From Bermanella sp049115935 (GTDB taxonomy: Bacteria; Pseudomonadota; Gammaproteobacteria; Pseudomonadales; Oceanobacteraceae), in assembly GCA_049115935.1 (NCBI GenBank), contig JAGDZK010000076.1:1-64000 (forward strand): a stretch of DNA of 64,000 bases, given 5' to 3'. The notes below the pieces were generated by a model. The model saw nothing but the letters and a program-made list of their open reading frames with translations. It was not told the origin of the DNA and searched no databases. Position numbers and translations under genes: made by a program. Below are positions 36,397-45,516 of the stretch, piece by piece. Positions within the stretch are counted from its first letter, which is position 1, and each line of letters begins with the position of its first letter.

Positions 36397-37434
36397 ATGT
36401 GCGATACAAACCAAACTATACAAAACAAACAAGAAATAACCTACTCCCAATCTCATACAGTGGCATCTGTATCCGCTTTACGCAAAATCATACCCGCGGC
36501 TCCAGCACTATTAGATAAGCGTATACAGCCCACTTTAGACTTTTTTTCATTAGAGTTTATTAATCAAGCCTGTGTGGTGATATTAGGCACATCAACCAGC
36601 AGCCCAATGGCCCCTCTGGTATATAAAATAAACGTGAAGGTTGAAAATGAAACTCAACTCATACTCAGTAACTTACCGGACAGCTATTCATTAAACCCAA
36701 GCGAACACACCTGCCATGCCAGTTTATTTTTTATGGTGCCTGGTATCGGCCATAGCCTACGTATAAATGGCACGTTAACCGCTATTAATTCTCACAACAG
36801 GATATTCAATATACATGGCGTATATTTTCATTGTGCCAGAGCTGCCGCACGATCTGAGTTATTTAGGGCAAATCAGGGGGCTCAATCACAAGCAGACATT
36901 ACAAAACACAACATAATAGATCAATCACCCTACGGACTATTAAAAACACATGATGTTCAAGGTAAAACAGAGATTTCTCCACGTGGAGATGAAGCGGGTT
37001 TTATAAAAACAATTAACAACGACACGTTATTCATGCCAGAGCGCCCTGGCAACAAGGTAGCCGTTAGCCTACGTAATATAATTAGCAATCCCAACATCGA
37101 ATTATTATTAATGGTGCCTAATACTGGTTACACGTTAAATATCATTGGCCAAGCTCATGTCACCACTGATCCGACCCTACTAGCACTCAGCGATGTAAAT
37201 GGTAAACAAGCTAAAATAGGTATTGTAATTGAGGTGACATCAAAGCAGTTTCAACTTGACCAGCGTTTAGTAACATCAGGATTATGGGATAGCAAAAACT
37301 TCATTGATAAAAAGGCATTAACCCCATTCCCCAAGGCATTGTCATCACACATGAACGGCACAGGACTAATGGGTAAAGCCACTACTTTAGTGGTGGATGC
37401 CATTGTTAAACATGATATGAAAAATTTATATTAA
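36397..37434 (+). CDS. Duplicated PNPOx-like flavin-binding protein
   Basis: A 345-residue protein whose C-terminal half matches the pyridoxamine-phosphate-oxidase-like FMN-binding split-barrel group (MSMEG_1061 type): LLKTHDVQGKTEISPRGDEAGF, LFMPERPGNKVAVSLRNII and LMVPNTGYTLNIIGQAHV. The N-terminal half repeats the pattern in weaker form (LFFMVPGIGHSLRINGTL, HCARAAARSEL), so the gene looks like an internal duplication. It probably binds a flavin or cofactor F420. The substrate is unknown. The ATG is seven bases after AAAGG. Confidence 0.75.
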   Translation: MCDTNQTIQNKQEITYSQSHTVASVSALRKIIPAAPALLDKRIQPTLDFFSLEFINQACVVILGTSTSSPMAPLVYKINVKVENETQLILSNLPDSYSLNPSEHTCHASLFFMVPGIGHSLRINGTLTAINSHNRIFNIHGVYFHCARAAARSELFRANQGAQSQADITKHNIIDQSPYGLLKTHDVQGKTEISPRGDEAGFIKTINNDTLFMPERPGNKVAVSLRNIISNPNIELLLMVPNTGYTLNIIGQAHVTTDPTLLALSDVNGKQAKIGIVIEVTSKQFQLDQRLVTSGLWDSKNFIDKKALTPFPKALSSHMNGTGLMGKATTLVVDAIVKHDMKNLY

Positions 37435-37576
37435 ATTCACTATGCATGCCATTTAACTTACTTGTAGTATTTCATCAAATAGATATGGATAGGATTAATT
37501 TTGGCTATATTAAAATACACCTGTGGGCGATTTTAACTATAGCCTTGGTTGCTGCTTTATAAATTATTAGGCGTTA

Positions 37577-38620
37577 TTAATCTGGTTGATTTTTTTCTTC
37601 ACGTAATCGGTTTCGATAGTTTGAACGAGCCAGAGCCTGCATATCTTCAACCCTATCACTCTCATCAACAATCTCTCTACCTAGCAAAGTTTCAATGGCA
37701 TCTTCTAACGTTACGACTCCCGCCATTTGCCCAAATTCATCCTCAACTAAAAATAAATGCGCACGTTTTTTAATAAACATATCCAATAATTGCTGAACAG
37801 GTAATTTTTCAGAGACCCGCATAATCGGTTTGATTTCACTGGCTAAAGGTTCATCCCCACGCCCTAAACGTTCTGCTTCATAAAGATCAGTTCGAATCAC
37901 TTTACCTTCAACATCGTCCACGCTATCAGTAAAAACAGGGATACGTGTGAACTGTCGAGTTTCAGGGCGCTCTAGCGCCTCTTTTATTGACATGTCTTTT
38001 GGTAGCATATGCACCACCGTGCGCGGCGTCAGAATTTGACCAGTTGTCACATCTCTTAAGTTCAATACATTAGATAAATATTGATTCTCTTGAGTAAATA
38101 AATTGCCATCCTTATGACCCAGTGAAGCCAGCGCTATGATTTCTTTGCGCGTAATCTCATTATTTTTTGAATCACTAAACAGCTTTGTCAAACGAGTTGA
38201 TAACCAAACTAACGGGTAAACAAGTTTCACCAAAATCGAAATAGTATAAGCTGATGGCACCGCCAGCTGTCGCCATAATGTTGCGCCCAATGTTTTAGGG
38301 ATGATTTCAGAAAAATACAAAATCACCAATGTCAGTGTTACGGCAATCAATAACTCCCACTGAGCCCCAAAAATCTGCAACGCCTGTGAGCCTACCCCTG
38401 CCGCACCCATGGTATGAGCGAAGGTGTTTAATATAAGGATACTCGATAACGACTCATCCAACCTATCGCGCACCTGTGCAAGCTTGGCTCCATGTTGCGG
38501 GCGATCCGCTAAAGCTTGCTCAGCAAAGCTCGGGGTGATTGAAAGTAATACGGCTTCAAGAATGGAGCACATAAACGACACACCAATAGCAATAATCAAA
38601 TAAATAATCAGCAGCGTCAT
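37577..38620 (-). CDS. CNNM/CorC-HlyC-type membrane protein with CBS domains
   Basis: A 347-residue protein with an N-terminal DUF21 domain of four membrane helices (starting LIIYLIIAIGVSFMCSILEAVLLS) and a tandem CBS pair (about residues 195-320; LTPRTVVHMLPKDMSI, FLVEDEFGQMAGVVTLEDAIETLLG). It ends shortly after the CBS pair and lacks the CorC C-terminal domain. The family is linked to Mg2+/Co2+ efflux or ion homeostasis. It stands alone. Confidence 0.88.
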   Translation of the reverse strand: MTLLIIYLIIAIGVSFMCSILEAVLLSITPSFAEQALADRPQHGAKLAQVRDRLDESLSSILILNTFAHTMGAAGVGSQALQIFGAQWELLIAVTLTLVILYFSEIIPKTLGATLWRQLAVPSAYTISILVKLVYPLVWLSTRLTKLFSDSKNNEITRKEIIALASLGHKDGNLFTQENQYLSNVLNLRDVTTGQILTPRTVVHMLPKDMSIKEALERPETRQFTRIPVFTDSVDDVEGKVIRTDLYEAERLGRGDEPLASEIKPIMRVSEKLPVQQLLDMFIKKRAHLFLVEDEFGQMAGVVTLEDAIETLLGREIVDESDRVEDMQALARSNYRNRLREEKNQPD

Positions 38621-39050
38621 GTCCTAGGCACCTTTACAATACAAAGGTTTACTCTATCATTTTCCACGCCCAGCTTACTAGCATTTGCAAAACTCAATTT
38701 AGAACAGCAACATGCTATATCTACATGGCTTTTCTTTAGCTTGCACCCCTCATGGGAAGCAATGACAATTCGCTAAAGGTTCAATTTTTCATTTCATCCT
38801 AGTGTCACTCCTATAGGACCCAGCCCCTTTTTGGGAGCTCATAACAAAGCTAAAACTGTATTGAGTCGTTTTTGAATTATCAAAGCGTGGGGGTCATCCT
38901 AAGAAAAGCGGTTGTGTGGGCGCTTTACGCCATTAAAAGTCGCTTAAATCACATTATCGAGCGTAAAGAAATAGAAGATTTGTGGCGCGTAAAGTGATGT
39001 CGGTTTCTGTTTTAAATTTTGTGCGTAAAAGCAAACCCAAAACAACAGCC
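38621..39050. other. Gene-poor stretch between CorC-like and lpxL-type genes
   Basis: About 430 bases without a recognised gene. It holds two tiny plus-strand ORFs joined by TGATG (38,887-38,997 of 36 codons, and 38,997-39,125 of 42 codons, the latter Lys-rich). No homologue is known to me and there is no clear ribosome-binding site. Otherwise nothing recognisable. Confidence 0.5.
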
Positions 39051-39080
39051 ACAAAAAAGGCTTCTAGTAAGAAGCCTTTT
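39050..39080 (-). terminator. Terminator of the lipid A acyltransferase gene
   Basis: Arms AAAAGGCTTCT and AGAAGCCTTTT with an AGTA loop; on the minus strand a T-tract follows. It lies about 80 bases after the acyltransferase stop. Confidence 0.8.
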
Positions 39081-39159
39081 GATAATAAAGATGTAAATAG
39101 AAAAAATAAGGATATTTGGGGTTAACGTAAACCCTAAATGTGCTCGGGCGAAGCCTGAC

Positions 39160-40053
39160 TCATTTTTTACGATAAAGGCTAGGGTTACCTTCTGGTTGCT
39201 TGCGGAAGCGTTTATAAACCCATTGGTATTGCTCAGGGCAATCTAAAATGCATTCTTCAATACTTTGGTTTAACGCCGTTGCTGATACTACTAAGTCTTC
39301 ACTGCGAATATCTTCATTGGCTGGTTTTAACACCACACCGTAATTACCATCATCTAAACGCTTTGCATAACAACACAATAAATACGCTGGGGTTTTTCTA
39401 GCTAGCTCACCAATCAGTTTGCCGGTTAACGCTTGCTGCCCAAAGAAAGGCGCAAACACACCGCTTTTTAAACTAGGCTCTTGATCTGGCAGCACTGCAA
39501 TAACGCCTTTGTCATCAAGTAGTTTAAACAACGATAAAACACCGCTTTTATCCGCAGGCACCAAGCCGACATCAACGCGCTTACGGGTATTAAAAATAAA
39601 GCGATCAAGGGCTGGGATTTTTGGTGCTTTATACATCACTGTCATGAACAAATACTGGCGGAAAAAGTGATTAAGCAATTCCCAATTACCCAAATGAGGT
39701 GCAATCAAAATAATACCATTTTTATCATCAAGGGCTTTTTGTAAATAGTCTAAGCCTTCAACTTCTGTGATCAATTTGTTCACTTTAGGGATCGGCCACA
39801 TCCATGAAATGCCCATTTCACCATAGGTTTTACCCAAGGCAATCAAGCTGTCTTTTGCCATTTTTTGGCGCTCTTCAAGAGTTTGATCTGGAAAACATAA
39901 CTCAAGATTACGCATAACCACCTTCGCAGAGCCACCACGGCTGTACCACATGGCCACACCAATCAACCAACCTAGACCATGCGCGCCACGCAATGGTAAA
40001 AACGATACTAGACGGATCAACCCAATCATTAAATATACAGCTGCAGATTTCAA
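39160..40053 (-). CDS. Lipid A biosynthesis acyltransferase (LpxL/HtrB family)
   Basis: A 297-residue inner-membrane enzyme adding a secondary acyl chain to lipid A. An N-terminal hydrophobic anchor is followed by the catalytic motif APHLGNWELL (His-x4-Glu), YKAPKIPALD and LPDQEPSLKSGVFAPFFG. Length matches LpxL/LpxM. Which of the two acyl positions it modifies cannot be told from the sequence. The gene is single, with its own terminator. Confidence 0.9.
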   Translation of the reverse strand: MKSAAVYLMIGLIRLVSFLPLRGAHGLGWLIGVAMWYSRGGSAKVVMRNLELCFPDQTLEERQKMAKDSLIALGKTYGEMGISWMWPIPKVNKLITEVEGLDYLQKALDDKNGIILIAPHLGNWELLNHFFRQYLFMTVMYKAPKIPALDRFIFNTRKRVDVGLVPADKSGVLSLFKLLDDKGVIAVLPDQEPSLKSGVFAPFFGQQALTGKLIGELARKTPAYLLCCYAKRLDDGNYGVVLKPANEDIRSEDLVVSATALNQSIEECILDCPEQYQWVYKRFRKQPEGNPSLYRKK

Positions 40054-40237
40054 AATTCATCTCCTTAACAAGGGCCTAAGAATACGTATTTTTTAAGCAA
40101 AAGAACACCGAGATTTTCAAATATGCTCAGCGGTTAATAAAGGATCAAATTGCGGGTATAAAAGTAACTAATACAAAGGAGAGTAAACTGTGGGCATCAC
40201 GAACTGCGTAACCCGTGGTGTTCATACTTAAACCATT

Positions 40238-40273
40238 GATGGGTTACGCTCGTGCCTTGCTCACCCATCCTAC
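40238..40273 (-). repeat. REP-like palindrome (GATGGGT type)
   Basis: On the minus strand GTAG is followed by GATGGGT, an 18-base centre, and ACCCATC. The GTAG tetranucleotide plus imperfect palindrome is the architecture of REP elements mobilised by RAYT transposases, and a RAYT-type gene lies at 48,203. The rest of the 40,054-40,307 gap shows only a partial related sequence (GTAACCCGTGG). Confidence 0.5.
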
Positions 40274-40307
40274 AATTTCCGCCACAGGTTTCAAAAGAGA
40301 CAAAATA

Positions 40308-40880
40308 TTAATGTGCACATTGAAGAACAAACTGGGTTTTAAAGCCTGCCACATCGCTCGAAATATGCACTGATGGTTGTACCTGTGCTTCTCGTTTAAG
40401 CCAAGCTAATTGGCAATTAGAGCCTGAGATTAATTTAGGCAATGTCTCATCGTAGCTCATATCGCTTGCTACACCCGATTCTTTATTTTCTATTAAGAAG
40501 TGACCTTGCTTATACGTAAAATGCCAAGGCTTTATATAGTCAGTTAGTTGATAAGAGCTAATTAATAAGGTTGAGTGACGACTCCCCTTAATGACAAGCC
40601 ATTGGGTTGGGCCGTCAGGATGAAACTCTCGCCCAGTATCCACTTCGCAAGGGGCACAAGATAACGCTGAAACCGGCCAAGGCGCTACCTTCAACTCCTC
40701 AAATATCATTGCCTTCTCTTTGAACACAGGAGTGACAGCGCCATTGGGCGATGATCCTTTAATTTCAAAAAAGGATTGCGATGCTTGTTTTGGTGCTGCC
40801 AAATCTAATGGCTGAGACTTGCTGGCTGAATAGCAGCCAGCAACACCAAGCAATATTCCGATTACTAAAAATAATTTCAT
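40308..40880 (-). CDS. Predicted lipoprotein, 190 aa
   Basis: A 190-residue protein with a lipoprotein signal peptide (MKLFLVIGILLGVAGC), so it is probably anchored in the outer membrane through Cys 16. The mature part contains CAPC and two further cysteines near the C-terminus. No family recognised. It overlaps the stop of the metallopeptidase gene as TAATG and is therefore cotranscribed and coupled with it. It may be a partner or inhibitor of that protease. Confidence 0.7.
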   Translation of the reverse strand: MKLFLVIGILLGVAGCYSASKSQPLDLAAPKQASQSFFEIKGSSPNGAVTPVFKEKAMIFEELKVAPWPVSALSCAPCEVDTGREFHPDGPTQWLVIKGSRHSTLLISSYQLTDYIKPWHFTYKQGHFLIENKESGVASDMSYDETLPKLISGSNCQLAWLKREAQVQPSVHISSDVAGFKTQFVLQCAH

Positions 40881-43525
40881 TATTGATTCATCTGAGCGTT
40901 TAGCTCTTCAAAAAACGCCGGCGACGGACTATATTCTATTGCTACAGGCGCTCGGTCATTCCCCACTTTATCCAGCATCAACGGATCTAAATCACGACTA
41001 GAAGTAACAAGAGATAATCCATTTTGATTGCCGCTGAAATAATTGCGGAAATCAAGATTGATATTGCCCCAATCATCAAAATCAGACCAAGTACCTGATC
41101 CACGACCGGTATTGGCTGATGTATCAATTCGGTCACCATCGCAATTAAAGTCAACACCACTGGTCGTCATTTGGCCTAATCCTGTGGTTTCATTGGCGGC
41201 ATTTTTTGTAATTGGCGCCGACACACCGTGGGAGAAATCCATACGAAAACTGCTAGAAGTACTTGGATTAGTAAACGACCCACCACAGTTTGCATTACCA
41301 GAGAAAAATTCAGCATAGTATCGATCGCCTTCATTATTGCCAATTTCAGACAAGCCAGAAAGCTGATACAGGTAGTTCATAATACTGAAGTAATTAGGCT
41401 TATTGTTTACATCTTGGTCGCCACCATGTGACAACCCTAGATTGTGCCCAAGTTCATGCATTAGTGTACTTGCCTGAAAGTTAATTAAGCGGTTGGTATT
41501 ATTTGTATTCGATGAATTAAGTCCCCACTCCCCTAAAGTGACAATTAAATCATTGCCATTCATTTCAGCTAAACCAGATGAACCTTGCGTACCATTTTGT
41601 GTATTAGCAAATATCAAGTAATGAAAAACTTGAAAACGTGAATAATCAAAATTCTCTAATTTAAGATCATAAACACTTGGCGTTGTGCTAAACGTTAATG
41701 CATCAACAAATGGAATTTCTTCACCACCGCCCAAATCAAAATTATCAGGGTCAAGACCTGCAGCTTGGTCGTATAAATCACCCACATCGAAATGAACAAC
41801 TATTCCTTGGGCAGCAAATACTTCCACCACTTTTTGTAAGGCTTCTTTACGTGGAGTGATACCTTCATCTTGTGACTGCGCATTATTATTTGTCGCATCC
41901 ATGTAATCGAGCTCTATAAATATATCTTTTTGTCCTGCTCGTGCCCCCCATTCATACAATGGCAAACCTGCATAGGTGCTACCTGGTTGCTCACTGCAGT
42001 CTGGAATACCATCTTGGTCGGCATCGTCATTACAGGTAACGTCATTGACACCCGCCATTGAGGCATAATCATAAACAGTCCAATCGCTTGCAGAGTTTGT
42101 ATCTGTATTATTGCCATCGCGCCCGATGCTCGCGCCATATGAATTTGCTTGTGAACTCGGCGCAGTTGCAGTAAAGCCTCGCCACTCTAGGGCAGTAACA
42201 GGGTTAAATTCACTACCGAATGTCACAAAGTCTTGCGTGACACCCTTAAATAGTAAATCAATGTAGCCTTCATCTCCCCAATACGGATAAGAACCGGCTT
42301 CATGGGCAAAAACAACACGTTGATTAGAAGCAAAGGAATCGCCATTTTTATCCGAACGTACAACAACATATTGACCAGGCTGAATATCCACAGAAGGTAA
42401 AGAAAACTCAACATTACCATCTGTTTTGTAGTTTCCACTGCCATTAATATAAACTGATTTAAAACTGTATTCTGATAAATCAATAACATCTGACGTGGGG
42501 TTATAAAGCTCAAACCAACAAAAGGTATTATTGTAATAGCATTCACTCACTTCCGTGAGCAACAGCCCCTTTGATGTATTAATGTGGCTGACTAACGTTG
42601 ATAATGCATTCACTCCAAATATGTTTTGTACTTGGTCCAGCACTTTAATCTGATATTCAGTATCTTTGCTCAACGGCGAGCTTAATATAATTTCTGCTCG
42701 CTTGTTTAAGTCATGCATCTCAATACGATTAATCCCAATACAGCTCGAAAAATTATCGCTAGAAACTTGTACCGATCCAGAACATACAGCATCCGAGGTA
42801 TTAAATGTCAGTGACGACGCTTTTAATGCATCATCAGAGCTAATGCTAATTCGATCAGAAAGCGAAACATTAATAGCGCCATCAACAGGATTAGTAAAAA
42901 GACTAGGCGCACTTTGATCTTGAAAAACAAGTTGTATCGTCGCTTTTTCACTTGAAGAAACTCTATCGCTTACTGTCACTTCGAATGAATCACCCACTGC
43001 GCCATTTATAGATGTGGGGGTATAGATCAATTGTGCAGGGTTAATTTCACTTTGTGTAACCTGACCATGTTCTGGCTGACTGTGAACATTAAGCGTTAAT
43101 TCATCAATAGAGTTATCAATATCAGCATAATTCAACGTAAAGCTATTAGATTGATTAAAATCGTTGATGATAATCGTCTGCTCATTTATCACGGGTACAT
43201 CATTGACAGGGATTACATTAATGTAAAACGGGCCCATTGATGATGATGAAACAGAGTTGCTTGCCGTAATCACAATATTTAAGTGTAAACCCACATCAGC
43301 ATCATCTGGGGTTCCACTTAATGTTCCCGTCTTCCCATCAAATTCTAACCAAGTAGGTTTATTCTGTACTGTATAGGTAATATCACCCGTACCAGAAAAC
43401 AATGTCGGTGTGACGGAGTAAAAGCTTTCTTCTTGAACCGTATTAACCGTTGATTTTGCACCAATGGAAACAGGTTCGACCTCACCAGAAGAACCACCTC
43501 CACAAGCAGACAACAATGAGAACAA
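40880..43525 (-). CDS. Large lipoprotein zinc metallopeptidase with Ig-like and lamin-tail domains
   Basis: An 881-residue surface or periplasmic protein. Domains in order: lipobox LLSAC then Gly/Ser linker; a putative-Ig/cadherin-like domain (TPTLFSGTGDITYTV to NVIPVNDVPVI); a second beta domain; an SbsA-like Ig domain (NPVDGAINVSLSD); a lamin-tail-like domain (LLLTEVSECYYNNTFCWFELYNPTSDVIDLSEY); a DQDGIPDC calcium-type loop; and a metallopeptidase with HELGHNLGLSH near residue 690. No ATG is in frame. The TTG start leaves a signal peptide of only seven residues. A start at 43,554 (MIKKIILTTSLFSLLSAC) would be restored by one extra A in a 7-A tract. Confidence 0.82.
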   Translation of the reverse strand: MFSLLSACGGGSSGEVEPVSIGAKSTVNTVQEESFYSVTPTLFSGTGDITYTVQNKPTWLEFDGKTGTLSGTPDDADVGLHLNIVITASNSVSSSSMGPFYINVIPVNDVPVINEQTIIINDFNQSNSFTLNYADIDNSIDELTLNVHSQPEHGQVTQSEINPAQLIYTPTSINGAVGDSFEVTVSDRVSSSEKATIQLVFQDQSAPSLFTNPVDGAINVSLSDRISISSDDALKASSLTFNTSDAVCSGSVQVSSDNFSSCIGINRIEMHDLNKRAEIILSSPLSKDTEYQIKVLDQVQNIFGVNALSTLVSHINTSKGLLLTEVSECYYNNTFCWFELYNPTSDVIDLSEYSFKSVYINGSGNYKTDGNVEFSLPSVDIQPGQYVVVRSDKNGDSFASNQRVVFAHEAGSYPYWGDEGYIDLLFKGVTQDFVTFGSEFNPVTALEWRGFTATAPSSQANSYGASIGRDGNNTDTNSASDWTVYDYASMAGVNDVTCNDDADQDGIPDCSEQPGSTYAGLPLYEWGARAGQKDIFIELDYMDATNNNAQSQDEGITPRKEALQKVVEVFAAQGIVVHFDVGDLYDQAAGLDPDNFDLGGGEEIPFVDALTFSTTPSVYDLKLENFDYSRFQVFHYLIFANTQNGTQGSSGLAEMNGNDLIVTLGEWGLNSSNTNNTNRLINFQASTLMHELGHNLGLSHGGDQDVNNKPNYFSIMNYLYQLSGLSEIGNNEGDRYYAEFFSGNANCGGSFTNPSTSSSFRMDFSHGVSAPITKNAANETTGLGQMTTSGVDFNCDGDRIDTSANTGRGSGTWSDFDDWGNINLDFRNYFSGNQNGLSLVTSSRDLDPLMLDKVGNDRAPVAIEYSPSPAFFEELNAQMNQ

Positions 43526-43780
43526 CGATGTTGTCAGTATTATTTTTTTATCATTACCAAACCCAATTGATCGAGTGTATTCACTAAATATGAACTTTAA
43601 GAATTTGGGCGGGATTGTACAGGACTCCCAATAAATTAGGACTAATGATTAAGTATGATTACATCTATTACCTAAAAGTGTGACAAGTCCCGTATTTGCG
43701 ACCAATAATCAAGGCAGTCATGGGAAGTATTGAATCTTGGACAAAGGCTTAGCGCTCAGCCACTTGACTTGCTCAACAGG

Positions 43781-44320
43781 TCAATCCGTTATTAATTCTT
43801 GTGCGATCACCTTTAACAAAAAGGTTTCGCGATCAATGGACAACCCCTTTTTATCACTATTGGCAATGATATCTTCATTATGCGAAATGGCCTGATGAAT
43901 ATTTATCCATACCGGTTTCATGCCATTACTCACCTCATGTGATTCAAACGCCGTATCCCCTAGCTCATCATCTATTTCACATACATAACAATACGAAACC
44001 ATATAAATAATATCCCCATCGGCTTTATACCAAGGCCGATATTCATCATAGCGGGCAAAGGGCTTCACATTGCGAATGCCCTTGGCACCGGTTTCTTCTT
44101 GTAACTCACGCACCAAACCCGCTACTTCATCTTCCCCTTCGTCAATGCCACCACCGGGTAAGCTGTAATCGTGATAACGCTGGGTATATAGCAGTAAAAT
44201 ACTATCGCCTTTTATGACAATGGCCCGCGCCGCGTGACGTTCAATCATGACAAATTTACTTTCTGGCAGGATATCGTTTGGGGAAATATCAGGATTGAAC
44301 GCGGTTTTTAGCAGTCGCAT
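43781..44320 (-). CDS. NUDIX hydrolase
   Basis: A 179-residue pyrophosphohydrolase with the complete Nudix box GGIDEGEDEVAGLVRELQEETG (G-x5-E-x7-RE-x2-EE-x-G), the metal-binding catalytic site. It should cleave a nucleoside diphosphate linked to another group. The exact substrate is not shown. It is a single gene in a region rich in repeats. Confidence 0.92.
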   Translation of the reverse strand: MRLLKTAFNPDISPNDILPESKFVMIERHAARAIVIKGDSILLLYTQRYHDYSLPGGGIDEGEDEVAGLVRELQEETGAKGIRNVKPFARYDEYRPWYKADGDIIYMVSYCYVCEIDDELGDTAFESHEVSNGMKPVWINIHQAISHNEDIIANSDKKGLSIDRETFLLKVIAQELITD

Positions 44321-44412
44321 AGGCAGTGTCTATTAGTGGTAATTGGGGTGAATCAGGTAAATCGGTTTACGTTTAATGGCGAGGATTGTAGCAGGTTTGA
44401 CTTTATTAAACT

Positions 44413-44433
44413 GTAGGTCGGGCAGTGCCCGAC
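44413..44433 (+). repeat. REP-like element: GTAG plus perfect palindrome
   Basis: GTAG is followed by GTCGGGCA-G-TGCCCGAC, a perfect inverted repeat. This is the classical REP layout (GTAG guide then hairpin). It lies in the 44,321-44,547 gap with a second related palindrome at 44,521. Confidence 0.6.
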
Positions 44434-44520
44434 GCTATGACAGAGGAACCCACAACCTGATAGCGAATGCCGCTAGAATAAATTTTGAGTATAATGTATG
44501 CATTACCAGAACGGGGTTGT

Positions 44521-44541
44521 GTCGGACAGTGCCCGGCACTG
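44521..44541 (+). repeat. REP-like element, degenerate copy
   Basis: GTCGGACA-G-TGCCCGGC matches the copy at 44,413 with two changes, and CAGTGCC-C-GGCACTG is a perfect 7-bp hairpin within it. It lacks GTAG. The pair may be an old REP doublet. Confidence 0.5.
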
Positions 44542-44547
44542 CTGAAT

Positions 44548-44946
44548 TTATAATTGATACTTAGCAACAATTGCAGCAGAAATACCACCTATCAAACCGA
44601 GAAAAAGCCCTATAATTAGAGTCCTAATTAAACCCTCTAAGTCACTCATCCCAAAAATAACACTTACAATTAACACAGTAATTAAGCAATTTATTAGTCA
44701 AAAAAGAAAGGAGATCTTGATAAGATGAATGCCTGGCTTTTTTCTTTGAAAATGTGAAATACACATACCCGTTAAAATTGCTGGAATTGACCCCACTACA
44801 TAGCCTATGGGAATGCCAAGAAATATCACTACTAATAACTCAGCATCAATTCGCCCTAAAATTAATGAAAAGACATTAATAAAAACGCCAAATAACAAGC
44901 TACCTACAAGCGGACCAAACAACAAAAATTTAAAAACTGTACCCAA
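44548..44946 (-). pseudogene. Membrane protein gene interrupted by an in-frame TGA
   Basis: The frame encodes 82 residues with two or three membrane helices (FGPLVGSLLFGVFINVF, VGSIPAILTGMCISHF), then a TGA at 44,698-44,700. It stays open on the same frame for another 49 residues (starting LINCLITVLIVSVIFGMSDLEG, with helix LIIGLFLGLIGGISAAIVA) to a TAA. The continued hydrophobic, membrane-like sequence argues for one former gene of about 132 codons, perhaps with Trp TGG changed to TGA. Family unknown. Confidence 0.6.
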
Positions 44947-45013
44947 GCTAATATTCCCTAAATGAAAATCTATTATTCGTACCCTATTACAATAATTTCA
45001 ACTTAATTTACGT

Positions 45014-45241
45014 CTACTTTATTCTATTAGATAAATCACGAGCAACTTTCATCTCTGCCTTAGTAGGTTTTGTATACATCGGCTTATTAAAAAACACCAT
45101 AATGACTTTAGCAATCAACCTAAATACAAAGTAAAGAAATACCAAAGGTAAAATAATCGAAAGAAATATTGAATCCGAAAACAAATCTAAATAGTAAAAA
45201 ACAATAACCGCACTAATTGCATGAATAATAAATGATTTCAT
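45014..45241 (-). CDS. Small two-helix membrane protein
   Basis: A 75-residue protein with two hydrophobic helices (IIHAISAVIVFYYLDLF and IFLSIILPLVFLYFVFRLIAKVIMVFF) and a basic soluble tail. The ATG lies five bases after AGGGA and is preferred to the longer frame. No family recognised. It precedes the interrupted membrane gene on the same strand. Confidence 0.6.
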   Translation of the reverse strand: MKSFIIHAISAVIVFYYLDLFSDSIFLSIILPLVFLYFVFRLIAKVIMVFFNKPMYTKPTKAEMKVARDLSNRIK

Positions 45242-45516
45242 ACTGATCCCTGTATCCAAACTATTCAATATTAAATTATCAGATAATAGCATTTAATGAA
45301 TAGCCAGCGTACGGGTAATACTTACGCTCATCCATAAGTATCTTATTTGAGTGAGCCTCTTATTTAAGTTAATAACTGCTTTTTAGTACGGGTGTTCGTG
45401 ACGTACTTCAACCTTTAAACCATGTGTCCCCATATGACATGAATCTGTCGTATTAGGGTATTTTTATTGCAATAACTTCTCGCTAGTGTATGCGCTCCAA
45501 TCATGGAGGATACAAT

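Noticed and set aside
44376..44588. Short ORFs on both strands around the GTCGGGCA palindromes
   Set aside because: They translate the palindromic repeats, and neither strand has a start signal or protein-like composition.
44698..44700. In-frame TGA as selenocysteine
   Set aside because: No SECIS-like hairpin was recognised directly after it, the surrounding residues are membrane helix, and no known selenoprotein motif is present.
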